DNA of 8,471 nucleotides. It comes from Methanobacteriota archaeon. GTDB lineage: Archaea > Thermoplasmatota > DTKX01 > GCA-020343715. Within the stretch, counting starts at the first letter, position 1; each line of letters begins with the position of its first letter. The stretch spans positions 1-8,471 of the forward strand of contig JAUVEQ010000108.1 in assembly GCA_030594725.1 (NCBI GenBank), given 5' to 3'. Shown piece by piece: positions 1-5,295 of the stretch. The notes under the pieces are model-generated. The model saw only the letters and a list, made by a program, of their open reading frames with translations. It had not been told where the DNA came from and did no database searches. Both the position numbers and the translations under genes were made by a program.

Positions 1-1
1 G

Positions 2-325
2 TGCCAGCAGGGGGATCGCGAGGTGGAGAGAACGGACACCCAGCTTCTGGGTCTTCTCTCTGCCCGGGTCGACAGGAACGCCTTCGGCCGCCAGCGGGAA
101 TCCTTCGAGTCCGACCTGGAGATCGAGGGGATGGAGGGCGACCCGTTCCACGCGGTGTTCATACGGGCGCCCGCCGTCGTGCAGACCTGGGGGGACTGCA
201 AACCCCTGGCCCGTCTGGGCGACAAGGTCGTCATGGTGCGGCAGAAGAACCTATTGGCCGCCAGCTTCCATCCCGAGCTGACCGACGACCTCCGGGTCCA
301 CAGGATGCTCCTGGACCTGGTGTAG
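2..325 (+). CDS. pdxT: PdxT, glutaminase subunit of pyridoxal 5'-phosphate synthase (C-terminal part, 5' end outside window)
   Basis: The last 107 residues of a class I glutamine amidotransferase-like protein are open from the window edge to TAG. PdxT hydrolyses glutamine and channels ammonia to PdxS, which makes pyridoxal phosphate from ribose 5-phosphate and glyceraldehyde 3-phosphate in the cytosol. Seen in sequence: the family block RNAFGRQRESFESDL at fragment residues 25-39, the VFIRAP strand at 52-57, and ASFHPELTDD at 87-96. H90 and E92 of this fragment are the His-Glu part of the catalytic triad. The nucleophile Cys of the GTCAG-type motif must lie upstream of the window. An internal ATG at 23 is not the real start, because homology to the family continues before it. 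Intact PdxT is about 190-200 aa, so a little over half is present. It converges on the small membrane protein gene with 14 nt between stops. The family is very recognisable. Confidence 0.93.
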   Translation, partial: CQQGDREVERTDTQLLGLLSARVDRNAFGRQRESFESDLEIEGMEGDPFHAVFIRAPAVVQTWGDCKPLARLGDKVVMVRQKNLLAASFHPELTDDLRVHRMLLDLV

Positions 326-339
326 GGGCCCAGGCCGGT

Positions 340-558
340 TCAATGGGAGGTCCCGTTGGACGTCTCCCCGTCCATCGCCCGAATGAGTATCATCATACCC
401 GCGGTCATCCCGATCACGCTCCCGGTGACCACGGAGAGCCAGAGCATGGTGTATCCATCGATTTCAAGCAATAGCATCGTCACCAGGGCGGCCAGGAAGA
501 TCGCCATGCCGATGAGGAAGATCCACGTGAGCGTCCGGTCGATGCTGACATCTCCCAT
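340..558 (-). CDS. Small two-helix membrane protein, function unknown
   Basis: A 72-residue protein with two hydrophobic segments, about residues 11-31 (TWIFLIGMAIFLAALVTMLL) and 37-60, joined by a short acidic/polar turn (EIDGY). The N-terminus (MGDVSIDRT) and C-terminus (RAMDGETSNGTSH) are hydrophilic, so it is probably a hairpin in the cytoplasmic membrane. I do not recognise a family. The frame stays open upstream to 825, but that part is antisense to hisS and reads as a shadow. The ATG at 558 is preferred because a TATA-like box (579-588) lies about 26 nt upstream, which fits a leaderless transcript starting at this codon. No convincing Shine-Dalgarno sequence is present. It is divergent from hisS and convergent with pdxT, so it is probably monocistronic. 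It could be a small regulatory or transport-accessory protein, but nothing here shows which. Confidence 0.72.
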   Translation of the reverse strand: MGDVSIDRTLTWIFLIGMAIFLAALVTMLLLEIDGYTMLWLSVVTGSVIGMTAGMMILIRAMDGETSNGTSH

Positions 559-578
559 GGTCCCGACTAGACGCGTCC

Positions 579-588
579 ATTTGAATAG
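579..588 (-). promoter_or_regulatory. TATA-like promoter element for the small membrane protein
   Basis: On the minus strand this reads CTATTCAAAT, an AT-rich patch in a GC-rich region. Its centre is about 26 nt from the ATG at 558, the usual archaeal TATA-to-start-site spacing, so the mRNA is predicted to be leaderless or nearly so. Inferred from position and composition only. Confidence 0.45.
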
Positions 589-624
589 CGTTTCCCCTGA
601 AAGGTCGGGTGTGAACCGCAAATG

Positions 625-633
625 TTTATTTAA
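625..633 (+). promoter_or_regulatory. TATA box for hisS
   Basis: TTTATTTAA is the most AT-rich stretch in this divergent intergenic region and a good archaeal TATA match. Its centre (about 629) is 27 nt before the ATG at 656, predicting transcription start at or very near the start codon. A GGGAGGG run at 646-652 just before the ATG resembles a Shine-Dalgarno sequence. It would be excluded from a truly leaderless mRNA, so the two signals compete. Confidence 0.6.
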
Positions 634-655
634 CGCGACCCGCTTGGGAGGGCCG

Positions 656-1927
656 ATGATGGAACGACCCCGGGGCACGCGTGACTTCCTGCCCGCGGAG
701 ATGGCAAGGCGCCGAGAGACCGAGAGGGCCATGAGGAGGACCGCCCTGGAGTTCGGATACGGCGAGGTCCAGACCCCGACCTTCGAGCAGACCGACCTAT
801 TCGTGGCCAAGTCGGGCGAGGCCATCGTGGAGGAGATCTACGTGTTCGAGGACAAGGGAGGCAGATCGCTCTCGCTCCGCCCCGAGCTGACGGCCGCCGT
901 CATGCGCCTGTACTCCACCTCTCTCACCCATGCGCCCAAACCGGTAAGGGTCTTCTACATGGGGCCGTACTTCCGGTACGAGCGTCCCCAGAAGGGCAGG
1001 TACCGTGAGTTCTTCCAGTTCGGTGCAGAGCTGATCGGCACCCCCCAGCCGGAGGGTGATGCGGAGATCATCGCCCTTGCGGTGCGGTCCATCGAGGCCG
1101 CAGGAATGGAGGACCTGGAGGTGAGGGTCGGCCATGTCGGCGCCCTCCGGGCCCTGCTCGGTTCCCTGGGCGTGCCCGCAGAGATGGCGGCGAAGGCCTT
1201 CCCCCTCATCGACAAGGGGGACATCGAAGGCCTGCGAGGCCTGCTCATGGACAAGGTGGAGTACTCCTCCATCGAGCTGATCGAGGATTACGTGTCCACC
1301 ACAGGCGACATTGCAGTGGTGGAGGGAGCCATCGCGTCCCTGGCCCGGTTCCCCGAGGTGACCGAGGCCCTCGAGCGGCTGAAGGCGGCCCTGGAGCAGC
1401 TGGACGCGTACGAGGGCATCGGGTACGAGGTGGACCTGGGGATAGCCCGGGGCCTCGATTACTACATGGGGGTCGTGTTCGAGGTGGACTGGCAGGGCCT
1501 TGGTGCCGAGAAGCAGGTATGCGGAGGCGGTGCCTACGAGCTGGGTCAGCTGTTCGGCCTGGACAACGTGCCCGCCACTGGCTTTGCCATCGGGCTGGAC
1601 CGTGTCGACATAGCGGTCTCGATGTCGTCCCAGGATGGGCCTGTCCGTGAGGGTGCCCTGGTGGTGCCCATGGACAGGGATGGCGAGGTCATGCACCTGG
1701 CCGTGGCGGCGGCAGAGGCCCTCCGCTCGTCCGGCATCCGGACCGAGCTTGAGGTCATGCGCCGTGGTACGGGCAAGGCCCTCAAGGGCGCCGACGCCCG
1801 TCTGTTCCGATGGGCGATCATAATCGGCTCCGACGAGGTCGCCAAGGGCAAGGTCGCCGTGAAGGACCTGGATTCGGGGGAGCAACGGTTGGTGTCCCTG
1901 GACGAGCTCTGTGACCTAGGGATTTGA
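656..1927 (+). CDS. hisS: Histidyl-tRNA synthetase (HisRS, class II)
   Basis: Predicted 423-aa cytosolic enzyme that charges tRNA-His with histidine using ATP. Class II landmarks are present in order: RPRGTRDFLP at residues 4-13, LRPELTAAVMR at 74-84, motif 2 FRYERPQKGRYREFFQFG at 106-123 with the ATP-binding arginine, histidine-binding RGLDYY at 265-270, GGGAYE at 290-295, and motif 3 GFAIGLDRV at 309-317. A C-terminal anticodon-binding domain (about 333-423, starting ALVVPMDRDGE) follows. The LRPELT form is typical of archaeal and related HisRS where many bacteria have LRPEGT. Length is normal for the family. Two ATGs lie in tandem at 656 and 659. The first is chosen because archaeal homologues usually begin M-x-x-(R/K)PRGTRD and because the TATA box is 27 nt upstream. 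The second ATG would sit 6-7 nt after the GGGAGGG run and remains possible. The gene converges on tRNA-Tyr, ending 8 nt before its encoded CCA. Confidence 0.97.
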   Translation: MMERPRGTRDFLPAEMARRRETERAMRRTALEFGYGEVQTPTFEQTDLFVAKSGEAIVEEIYVFEDKGGRSLSLRPELTAAVMRLYSTSLTHAPKPVRVFYMGPYFRYERPQKGRYREFFQFGAELIGTPQPEGDAEIIALAVRSIEAAGMEDLEVRVGHVGALRALLGSLGVPAEMAAKAFPLIDKGDIEGLRGLLMDKVEYSSIELIEDYVSTTGDIAVVEGAIASLARFPEVTEALERLKAALEQLDAYEGIGYEVDLGIARGLDYYMGVVFEVDWQGLGAEKQVCGGGAYELGQLFGLDNVPATGFAIGLDRVDIAVSMSSQDGPVREGALVVPMDRDGEVMHLAVAAAEALRSSGIRTELEVMRRGTGKALKGADARLFRWAIIIGSDEVAKGKVAVKDLDSGEQRLVSLDELCDLGI

Positions 1928-1935
1928 GAAGGGGA

Positions 1936-2052
1936 TGGTCCCCGCTCCCGGATTTGAACCGGGGGCCTGCTGATTACTGCGGCTGATCGGGACACACGGT
2001 CCCGGATGACCCACTACAGTCAGCCGCTCTAGCCAGTCTGAGCTAAGCGGGG
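1936..2052 (-). tRNA. tRNA-Tyr (anticodon GTA), intron-containing, CCA encoded
   Basis: The cloverleaf folds fully by eye. The acceptor stem CCCCGCT (2046-2052) pairs with AGCGGGG (1940-1946) over 7 bp. U8 and A9 are present. The D stem is GCTC/GAGC with a GG-containing 10-nt loop. The anticodon stem is GCTGA/TCAGC. The anticodon loop after splicing is CTGTAGA, with GTA at 2015-2017. A 5-nt variable loop follows, then the T stem CCCGG/CCGGG around loop TTCAAAT (1952-1958). Discriminator A is the complement of 1939, followed by CCA encoded at 1936-1938. The C1-G72 pair and A73 are known archaeal/eukaryotic tRNA-Tyr identity elements and agree with the GTA anticodon. The mature tRNA is 75 nt plus CCA. 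A 39-nt intron interrupts the anticodon loop after position 37. The gene has its own TATA-like box and converges on hisS. Confidence 0.96.
1975..2013 (-). other. tRNA-Tyr intron with bulge-helix-bulge splice motif
   Basis: This 39-nt intron lies at the canonical archaeal position between nucleotides 37 and 38. A 4-bp central helix forms between exon CTGT (positions 32-35, which include most of the anticodon) and intron GCAG. It is flanked by 3-nt bulges AGT and TAA, each cut after the second base by the splicing endonuclease. The intron also holds a perfect 6-bp hairpin, CGGGAC/GTCCCG around CGTGT. Removing it restores a normal 7-nt anticodon loop. Confidence 0.9.
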
Positions 2053-2084
2053 ATCGGAAGCTCGATTCGTGGGTAAGGAGAGCT

Positions 2085-2096
2085 CCATATAGAAAA
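2085..2096 (-). promoter_or_regulatory. TATA-like promoter element for tRNA-Tyr
   Basis: The minus strand reads TTTTCTATATGG, preceded by a purine-rich CGAAAG that could act as the TFB recognition element. It is centred about 38 nt from the mature tRNA 5' end, leaving room for a short 5' leader trimmed by RNase P. The region 2053-2135 contains no gene, only this promoter and the 3' flank of the surface-protein gene. Confidence 0.55.
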
Positions 2097-2135
2097 CTTT
2101 CGCCACGCCAGGTAAAGCAGGCCAGGGGGGCGACG

Positions 2136-3167
2136 TCAGTCGTCCCCGTCGGTGTCCTCTTCATTCTTCCCCTTCTTTTTCTTCTTCTTCCCACCGTATT
2201 CCGCGGGTTTCTCGGTGGCCTCCTCCTCGAACTCCTTCCGGTCCCGCTTCCGGCGGCGCATGATGAGGAAGAGACCGATGACGACCACGATGATGACACC
2301 AGGCACGATGATGTACAGGTTGTCGGTCAGTGTCGTCGCGAGGCCTGCCTCGACCACCACGTTCCACTCTGCCCCGCTTGTGACCGTGTCCTCGACATCG
2401 GGGTCCGTGGCCGAACCCTCGGACCTTATCGTCAGGTTCAGGGAGAAATCGCTGACGAGGGCGTCGTCCGCGGCCTGGAGCTGGAGTTCGACCTCGTCCT
2501 CTTCACCGGCATCGATGTGCTTGGAACGCTCGTAGATGACGGTGAGGCCTGCATTGAGCAGCTCCGCCTCGTTGGACACCTCCAGGAGGAAGGTGTCCGG
2601 ACCGTTGCCCCGGTTCGCCAGGGTGATGTTGAAATCGATGAGGTCACCCTGGGTGACGCGCAGGGGGAGGGTGGAGTACTGCCTTCCGATCTTGTAGTAC
2701 TGGGCGATGATGACCTGGGCAGAGCCCGGCTCGATGATGGGTAGAAAGAGGTCGGTGGTGGTCGCGTTGAAGATCAGATTGTGGAACGCCCCCGCGGGTT
2801 GCTGCACGGGCACCACGACGGTGGCTGTGAAGTTCTGCACCGCGGATGCGGTGAAGGTGAGGAACTCAGGGTCGAAGAACACCTCCCATACAGGGGAGAC
2901 ACCACTCATCTCCAGCTCCAACTCAATTACCACGGTGGAACCGGGGGGCCAGAAGGTCCGGTCCAGGGCGACATCCCCGCGGAAGGTCAGCAGATCGTTC
3001 TCAACGTCCGTGGGATGGGCCTTCTGGTCCCTGTCCGCCTCCAGGATGGTCACCTTGATCTCGGCAAGCTGCGCCTCGACCTCCTCGCCAGACAGGGCGA
3101 TCGCTATGATCATCACCGTGAACACGAGCAGTGCCAGGAAGGCCGCGGACCTCACTAGAGCTCCCAT
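2136..3167 (-). CDS. Membrane-anchored surface protein with beta-sandwich-like domains and a lysine-rich cytoplasmic tail
   Basis: Predicted 343 aa. A signal peptide or N-terminal anchor (about residues 7-26, LALLVFTVMIIAIAL) precedes a long beta-rich exterior region of about residues 30-280. A second membrane helix follows at about 285-303, then a charged tail starting RRRKRDRK, with six lysines at 327-332 and an acidic end (EEDTDGDD). The part around 166-250, with PLRVTQGD and LANRGNGPDTFLLEV, resembles the CARDB/NEW3-type Ig-like repeats of archaeal surface proteins. Four N-glycosylation sequons (N112, N134, N180, N244) all fall in the exterior part. The frame is open to an ATG at 3248. 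Those 27 extra codons are full of A/T-ending codons unlike the rest, and a TATA-like box sits 28 nt before the ATG at 3167, so the shorter form is chosen. Ligand and role are unknown; possibly an envelope or scaffold component. Confidence 0.82.
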   Translation of the reverse strand: MGALVRSAAFLALLVFTVMIIAIALSGEEVEAQLAEIKVTILEADRDQKAHPTDVENDLLTFRGDVALDRTFWPPGSTVVIELELEMSGVSPVWEVFFDPEFLTFTASAVQNFTATVVVPVQQPAGAFHNLIFNATTTDLFLPIIEPGSAQVIIAQYYKIGRQYSTLPLRVTQGDLIDFNITLANRGNGPDTFLLEVSNEAELLNAGLTVIYERSKHIDAGEEDEVELQLQAADDALVSDFSLNLTIRSEGSATDPDVEDTVTSGAEWNVVVEAGLATTLTDNLYIIVPGVIIVVVIGLFLIMRRRKRDRKEFEEEATEKPAEYGGKKKKKKGKNEEDTDGDD

Positions 3168-3191
3168 CACCTCTTCGATAAACGCTTCAGG

Positions 3192-3199
3192 GGATAAGG
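3192..3199 (-). promoter_or_regulatory. TATA-like element for the surface-protein gene
   Basis: The minus strand reads CCTTATCC, centred 28-29 nt before the ATG at 3167. It lies in a 105-nt space after the yjbQ stop with AT-leaning composition. The same CCTTATC core occurs upstream of the phosphofructokinase gene. It suggests this gene can be transcribed apart from the upstream run of genes. Confidence 0.42.
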
Positions 3200-3272
3200 T
3201 TTCTGGTTCTGGTATCTGACGCTGATACCGTGAAGCGTTGGAAATCATCCAGATGGGGACATCGACGGGGGC

Positions 3273-3692
3273 CTACTCTCCCACCATCTGCAGGACCAGG
3301 GACCGTTGGTGGGCCTTGTTGTCCAGCTCGAGGAAGACTATCTGCTGCCAGGTTCCCAGGGTCAGCCTGCCTCCGCTGAACGGCACCGCCAGGCTGGGTC
3401 CTATCATCGATGCCCTCACATGGCTGTGGCCGTTGCCATCATGCCAGGTGTCGTCGTGATGGTACCTGATCCCCTTCGGGAAGAGCCGTTCCAGGGCCTC
3501 TGGCATGTCCCTCTCGAGGCCTGGCTCGTACTCGATCGTCGTCAATGCTCCAGTGGAGCCAGGGTTGAAGACGCAGATGATCCCCGAAGTCAGGCCCGAA
3601 CGCGAGACCGCGGCCTGGACCTGGGACGTCACATCCACCATCTGCACCTCGCCACCGGTCCTCATGTCGATGCTATCAGTCACTACAGCCAT
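3273..3692 (-). CDS. yjbQ: YjbQ / UPF0047 family protein
   Basis: Predicted 139-aa cytosolic protein of the YjbQ (UPF0047, TIGR00149) family. Members have weak thiamine-phosphate synthase activity in bacteria, but their true role is unsettled. The N-terminal beta strand carries EVQMVDVTSQV (about 15-25). The family core follows: GIICVFNPGSTGALTTIEYE, then the hallmark YHHDDTWHDGNGHSHVRAS with clustered histidines thought to bind metal, then GTWQQIVFLELDN near the C-terminus. Length is normal (about 130-140). The ATG at 3692 has a strong Shine-Dalgarno sequence (AAGGAGGAGG, 3701-3710) 8 nt upstream. That contrasts with the leaderless pattern elsewhere in the window and supports translation from a longer, shared mRNA. 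It follows the protease gene by 55 nt. A metabolic link to the protease or the two-component genes is not evident. Confidence 0.94.
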   Translation of the reverse strand: MAVVTDSIDMRTGGEVQMVDVTSQVQAAVSRSGLTSGIICVFNPGSTGALTTIEYEPGLERDMPEALERLFPKGIRYHHDDTWHDGNGHSHVRASMIGPSLAVPFSGGRLTLGTWQQIVFLELDNKAHQRSLVLQMVGE

Positions 3693-3700
3693 CTCGTATC

Positions 3701-3710
3701 CCTCCTCCTT
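3701..3710 (-). promoter_or_regulatory. Strong Shine-Dalgarno sequence for yjbQ
   Basis: AAGGAGGAGG on the minus strand ends 8 nt before the ATG at 3692. It is one of only two clear ribosome-binding sites in this window; the other precedes the receiver gene. Both are on genes inside the minus-strand run, as expected for internal genes of a polycistronic mRNA. Confidence 0.7.
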
Positions 3711-3720
3711 GGCATCCTCA

Positions 3721-3730
3721 AGATAATATC
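3721..3730 (-). promoter_or_regulatory. Possible internal TATA-like element upstream of yjbQ
   Basis: GATATTATCT on the minus strand sits between the protease stop and yjbQ, about 33 nt from its ATG. A start site about 26 nt downstream would fall inside the Shine-Dalgarno sequence. Either this box is not used, or it gives a second, nearly leaderless transcript. Weak evidence. Confidence 0.3.
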
Positions 3731-3747
3731 CACAGCGAGTATCACCC

Positions 3748-4887
3748 TCACGCCTTGAGGGCCACGACCAGGTCCACCGCCTGGATAAGCCCGTAACCGG
3801 ACTTCGGGTCGTGGGGGGACATCTGGCCCTCCAGGGGCCTGGCGGTCTCCATCAGGGCGGTCTTCACACGCTCCACGGAGGTCACGTTGCCGCCCTCGGC
3901 ACCGTCGTGCTTGAGGTCCGGCGCGGCCGCGAGGGCCACGGCCAGGACGGCGGTGGTGAAGGCCGTGGCGTGGGACGTGCCAGAACCCTTGGCATGGAGG
4001 CCGTCCTTGTAGGCGGTCACGATGTCCACTCCCGGGGCCACGACCTCGAGCTTCTTGTTCGGGTCCAGACGGGGCTCTGAGGCGTTCCCGGGGGAAGAGA
4101 AGGGCGCCATCTGCCCCCGCCTGTCCAGGGCCCCCACCGAGATGACCTCCGGTATGCGGCTGGGCATGGACACGTCGTCGGCCGAGCCATCGTTCCCTGC
4201 AGCGGCGACGCACACGATGCCGTGGGATATCGCCTGGGCGATGGCAGCCTCGGTCTTGGTGCCGAGGAGGATGTCGATGTTGTCGTACTCGCCGCCCAGC
4301 GAGAGGGAGATGATGTCCGCCCCGTCCGAGTAATCCCCGTCACCATCTGGGTCCATGCAGAAGTCGATGCCGTCGGCGACGATGGTATCCGAGAAGCCCT
4401 GTTCCTTGTCCAGCACCTTTACGATGATGAGCTCGACATCCACCGCTCCCCCCCGGAGGGGAGAATGACCGGCGATTATTGAGGCCATGGCCGTACCATG
4501 ACCAACGTCATCGTACGGTTCCTGGCGATCGTTGACCAGGTCCAACCATGCAACGACCGAGGCGTCCTTGAGGACGGGATGGTCGGCATCGATGCCGGTG
4601 TCGACGATGCCCACACGGACGCCCTGACCGCGCATCCCGGCCTCCCATGCGGAGTCCAGCTGGGTCATGTCGTACGCCCAATCGGAACGTTTGACCTCCG
4701 TCTCGGGCCTCTCGACCGTGAGGGCCACGGCCACCGTGGCCACGACGAGCACGACGATGATGATCGCGGCGTATGTCTGGGTCCTTGCGACGCCCTCATC
4801 CTCGGTGCTGGGGTCGAAGGGTTCCTCGTCGGCACCTATACAGCTCACCTCTGGACCTGCCCTGTCCGGGGCTCGACCTGTCCCCAT
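3748..4887 (-). CDS. Membrane-anchored S8 (subtilisin-like) serine protease
   Basis: Predicted 379 aa. An acidic cytoplasmic N-terminus of about 37 residues precedes one membrane helix (about 39-58, AAIIIVVLVVATVAVALTV), placing the catalytic domain outside the cell. All S8 landmarks are present: Asp96 in VGIVDTGID, His130 in VGHGTAMAS, oxyanion Asn232 in AAAGNDG, and Ser305 in GSGTSHATAF. The segment DPDGDGDYSD (about 179-188) is Asp-rich and could bind calcium. Only about 20 residues separate the helix from the start of the catalytic fold (SDWAYDMTQLDSAW), so there is no room for an I9 inhibitor propeptide. Around the serine, His and Ala replace the usual Met and Pro of GTSMAxP. The frame also allows a TTG start at 4902; the ATG at 4887, 21 nt after the receiver stop, is preferred. 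No clear ribosome-binding site or TATA box is seen, so it is probably co-transcribed with the kinase and receiver. Confidence 0.94.
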   Translation of the reverse strand: MGTGRAPDRAGPEVSCIGADEEPFDPSTEDEGVARTQTYAAIIIVVLVVATVAVALTVERPETEVKRSDWAYDMTQLDSAWEAGMRGQGVRVGIVDTGIDADHPVLKDASVVAWLDLVNDRQEPYDDVGHGTAMASIIAGHSPLRGGAVDVELIIVKVLDKEQGFSDTIVADGIDFCMDPDGDGDYSDGADIISLSLGGEYDNIDILLGTKTEAAIAQAISHGIVCVAAAGNDGSADDVSMPSRIPEVISVGALDRRGQMAPFSSPGNASEPRLDPNKKLEVVAPGVDIVTAYKDGLHAKGSGTSHATAFTTAVLAVALAAAPDLKHDGAEGGNVTSVERVKTALMETARPLEGQMSPHDPKSGYGLIQAVDLVVALKA

Positions 4888-4908
4888 GGGAAAGGTAGTC
4901 AAAAAGGT

Positions 4909-5295
4909 TTAGGTTGGGGCTGGTCGGTCCCCAACCTTGTGGGCCGCGTCCTCCACGGTCCTCAGGAGCAGGTCCATCCGAAAGGGCTTGAGGAGCACGT
5001 CCGAGGCTCCCATGTCCATGGCCTTCTCGGCGACGCCGGCGTCGGCGGTCAGGAACACGATCTTCGCCCCGGCGTCGATCGAGAGGATCTCCTCCATGGC
5101 CTCGAGGCCGTTCTTGATGGGCATCCTGTGGTCCATCAGCACCAGGTCCGGCGAGGGCTCGAGCCCCCGGTATATGCCCGCGGCCTCATCGCCGTTGAAG
5201 GCCGAGGCCACCACTGTGTGTCCCTTGTGCTTGAGGAGCTTACCGTAGAGGACATGAAGGACCTCCTCGTCATCAACTATCATGATCGACAGCAT
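4909..5295 (-). CDS. Stand-alone response regulator receiver (CheY-like)
   Basis: Predicted 128-aa cytosolic receiver with no output domain. The complete phosphorylation site is present: acidic pair Asp8-Asp9 (IMIVDDEE), phospho-acceptor Asp55 in LVLMDHRMP, Thr83 in VFLTAD, and Lys103 in LLKPF. It should therefore act by protein-protein contact or phosphotransfer rather than by binding DNA. The frame is open to a GTG at 5304. The ATG at 5295 is chosen because GGGGGAG (5304-5310) lies 8 nt upstream, and the protein then begins MLSIMIVDDEE as is usual for the family. The start lies inside the 3' end of the kinase gene (23-nt overlap), so the two are almost certainly translated together and functionally paired. 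The protease gene follows 21 nt after its stop. Confidence 0.93.
   Translation of the reverse strand: MLSIMIVDDEEVLHVLYGKLLKHKGHTVVASAFNGDEAAGIYRGLEPSPDLVLMDHRMPIKNGLEAMEEILSIDAGAKIVFLTADAGVAEKAMDMGASDVLLKPFRMDLLLRTVEDAAHKVGDRPAPT

Noticed and set aside
559..825. N-terminal extension of the small membrane protein to 825
   Set aside because: It overlaps hisS in antisense and contains the divergent promoters; the hydrophobic protein begins at the ATG at 558.
797..1885. Long open frame (about 360 codons) on the minus strand opposite hisS
   Set aside because: It is antisense to a certain gene. Its product is His/Gly/Leu-rich with no motif or membrane pattern, the usual mirror of high-GC codon bias.
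2161..2195. Pyrimidine-rich TTC/TTT run as a transcription terminator
   Set aside because: It lies inside the surface-protein gene and encodes the polylysine tail. On the coding strand it is A/G-rich, so it cannot act as a T-run for that gene.
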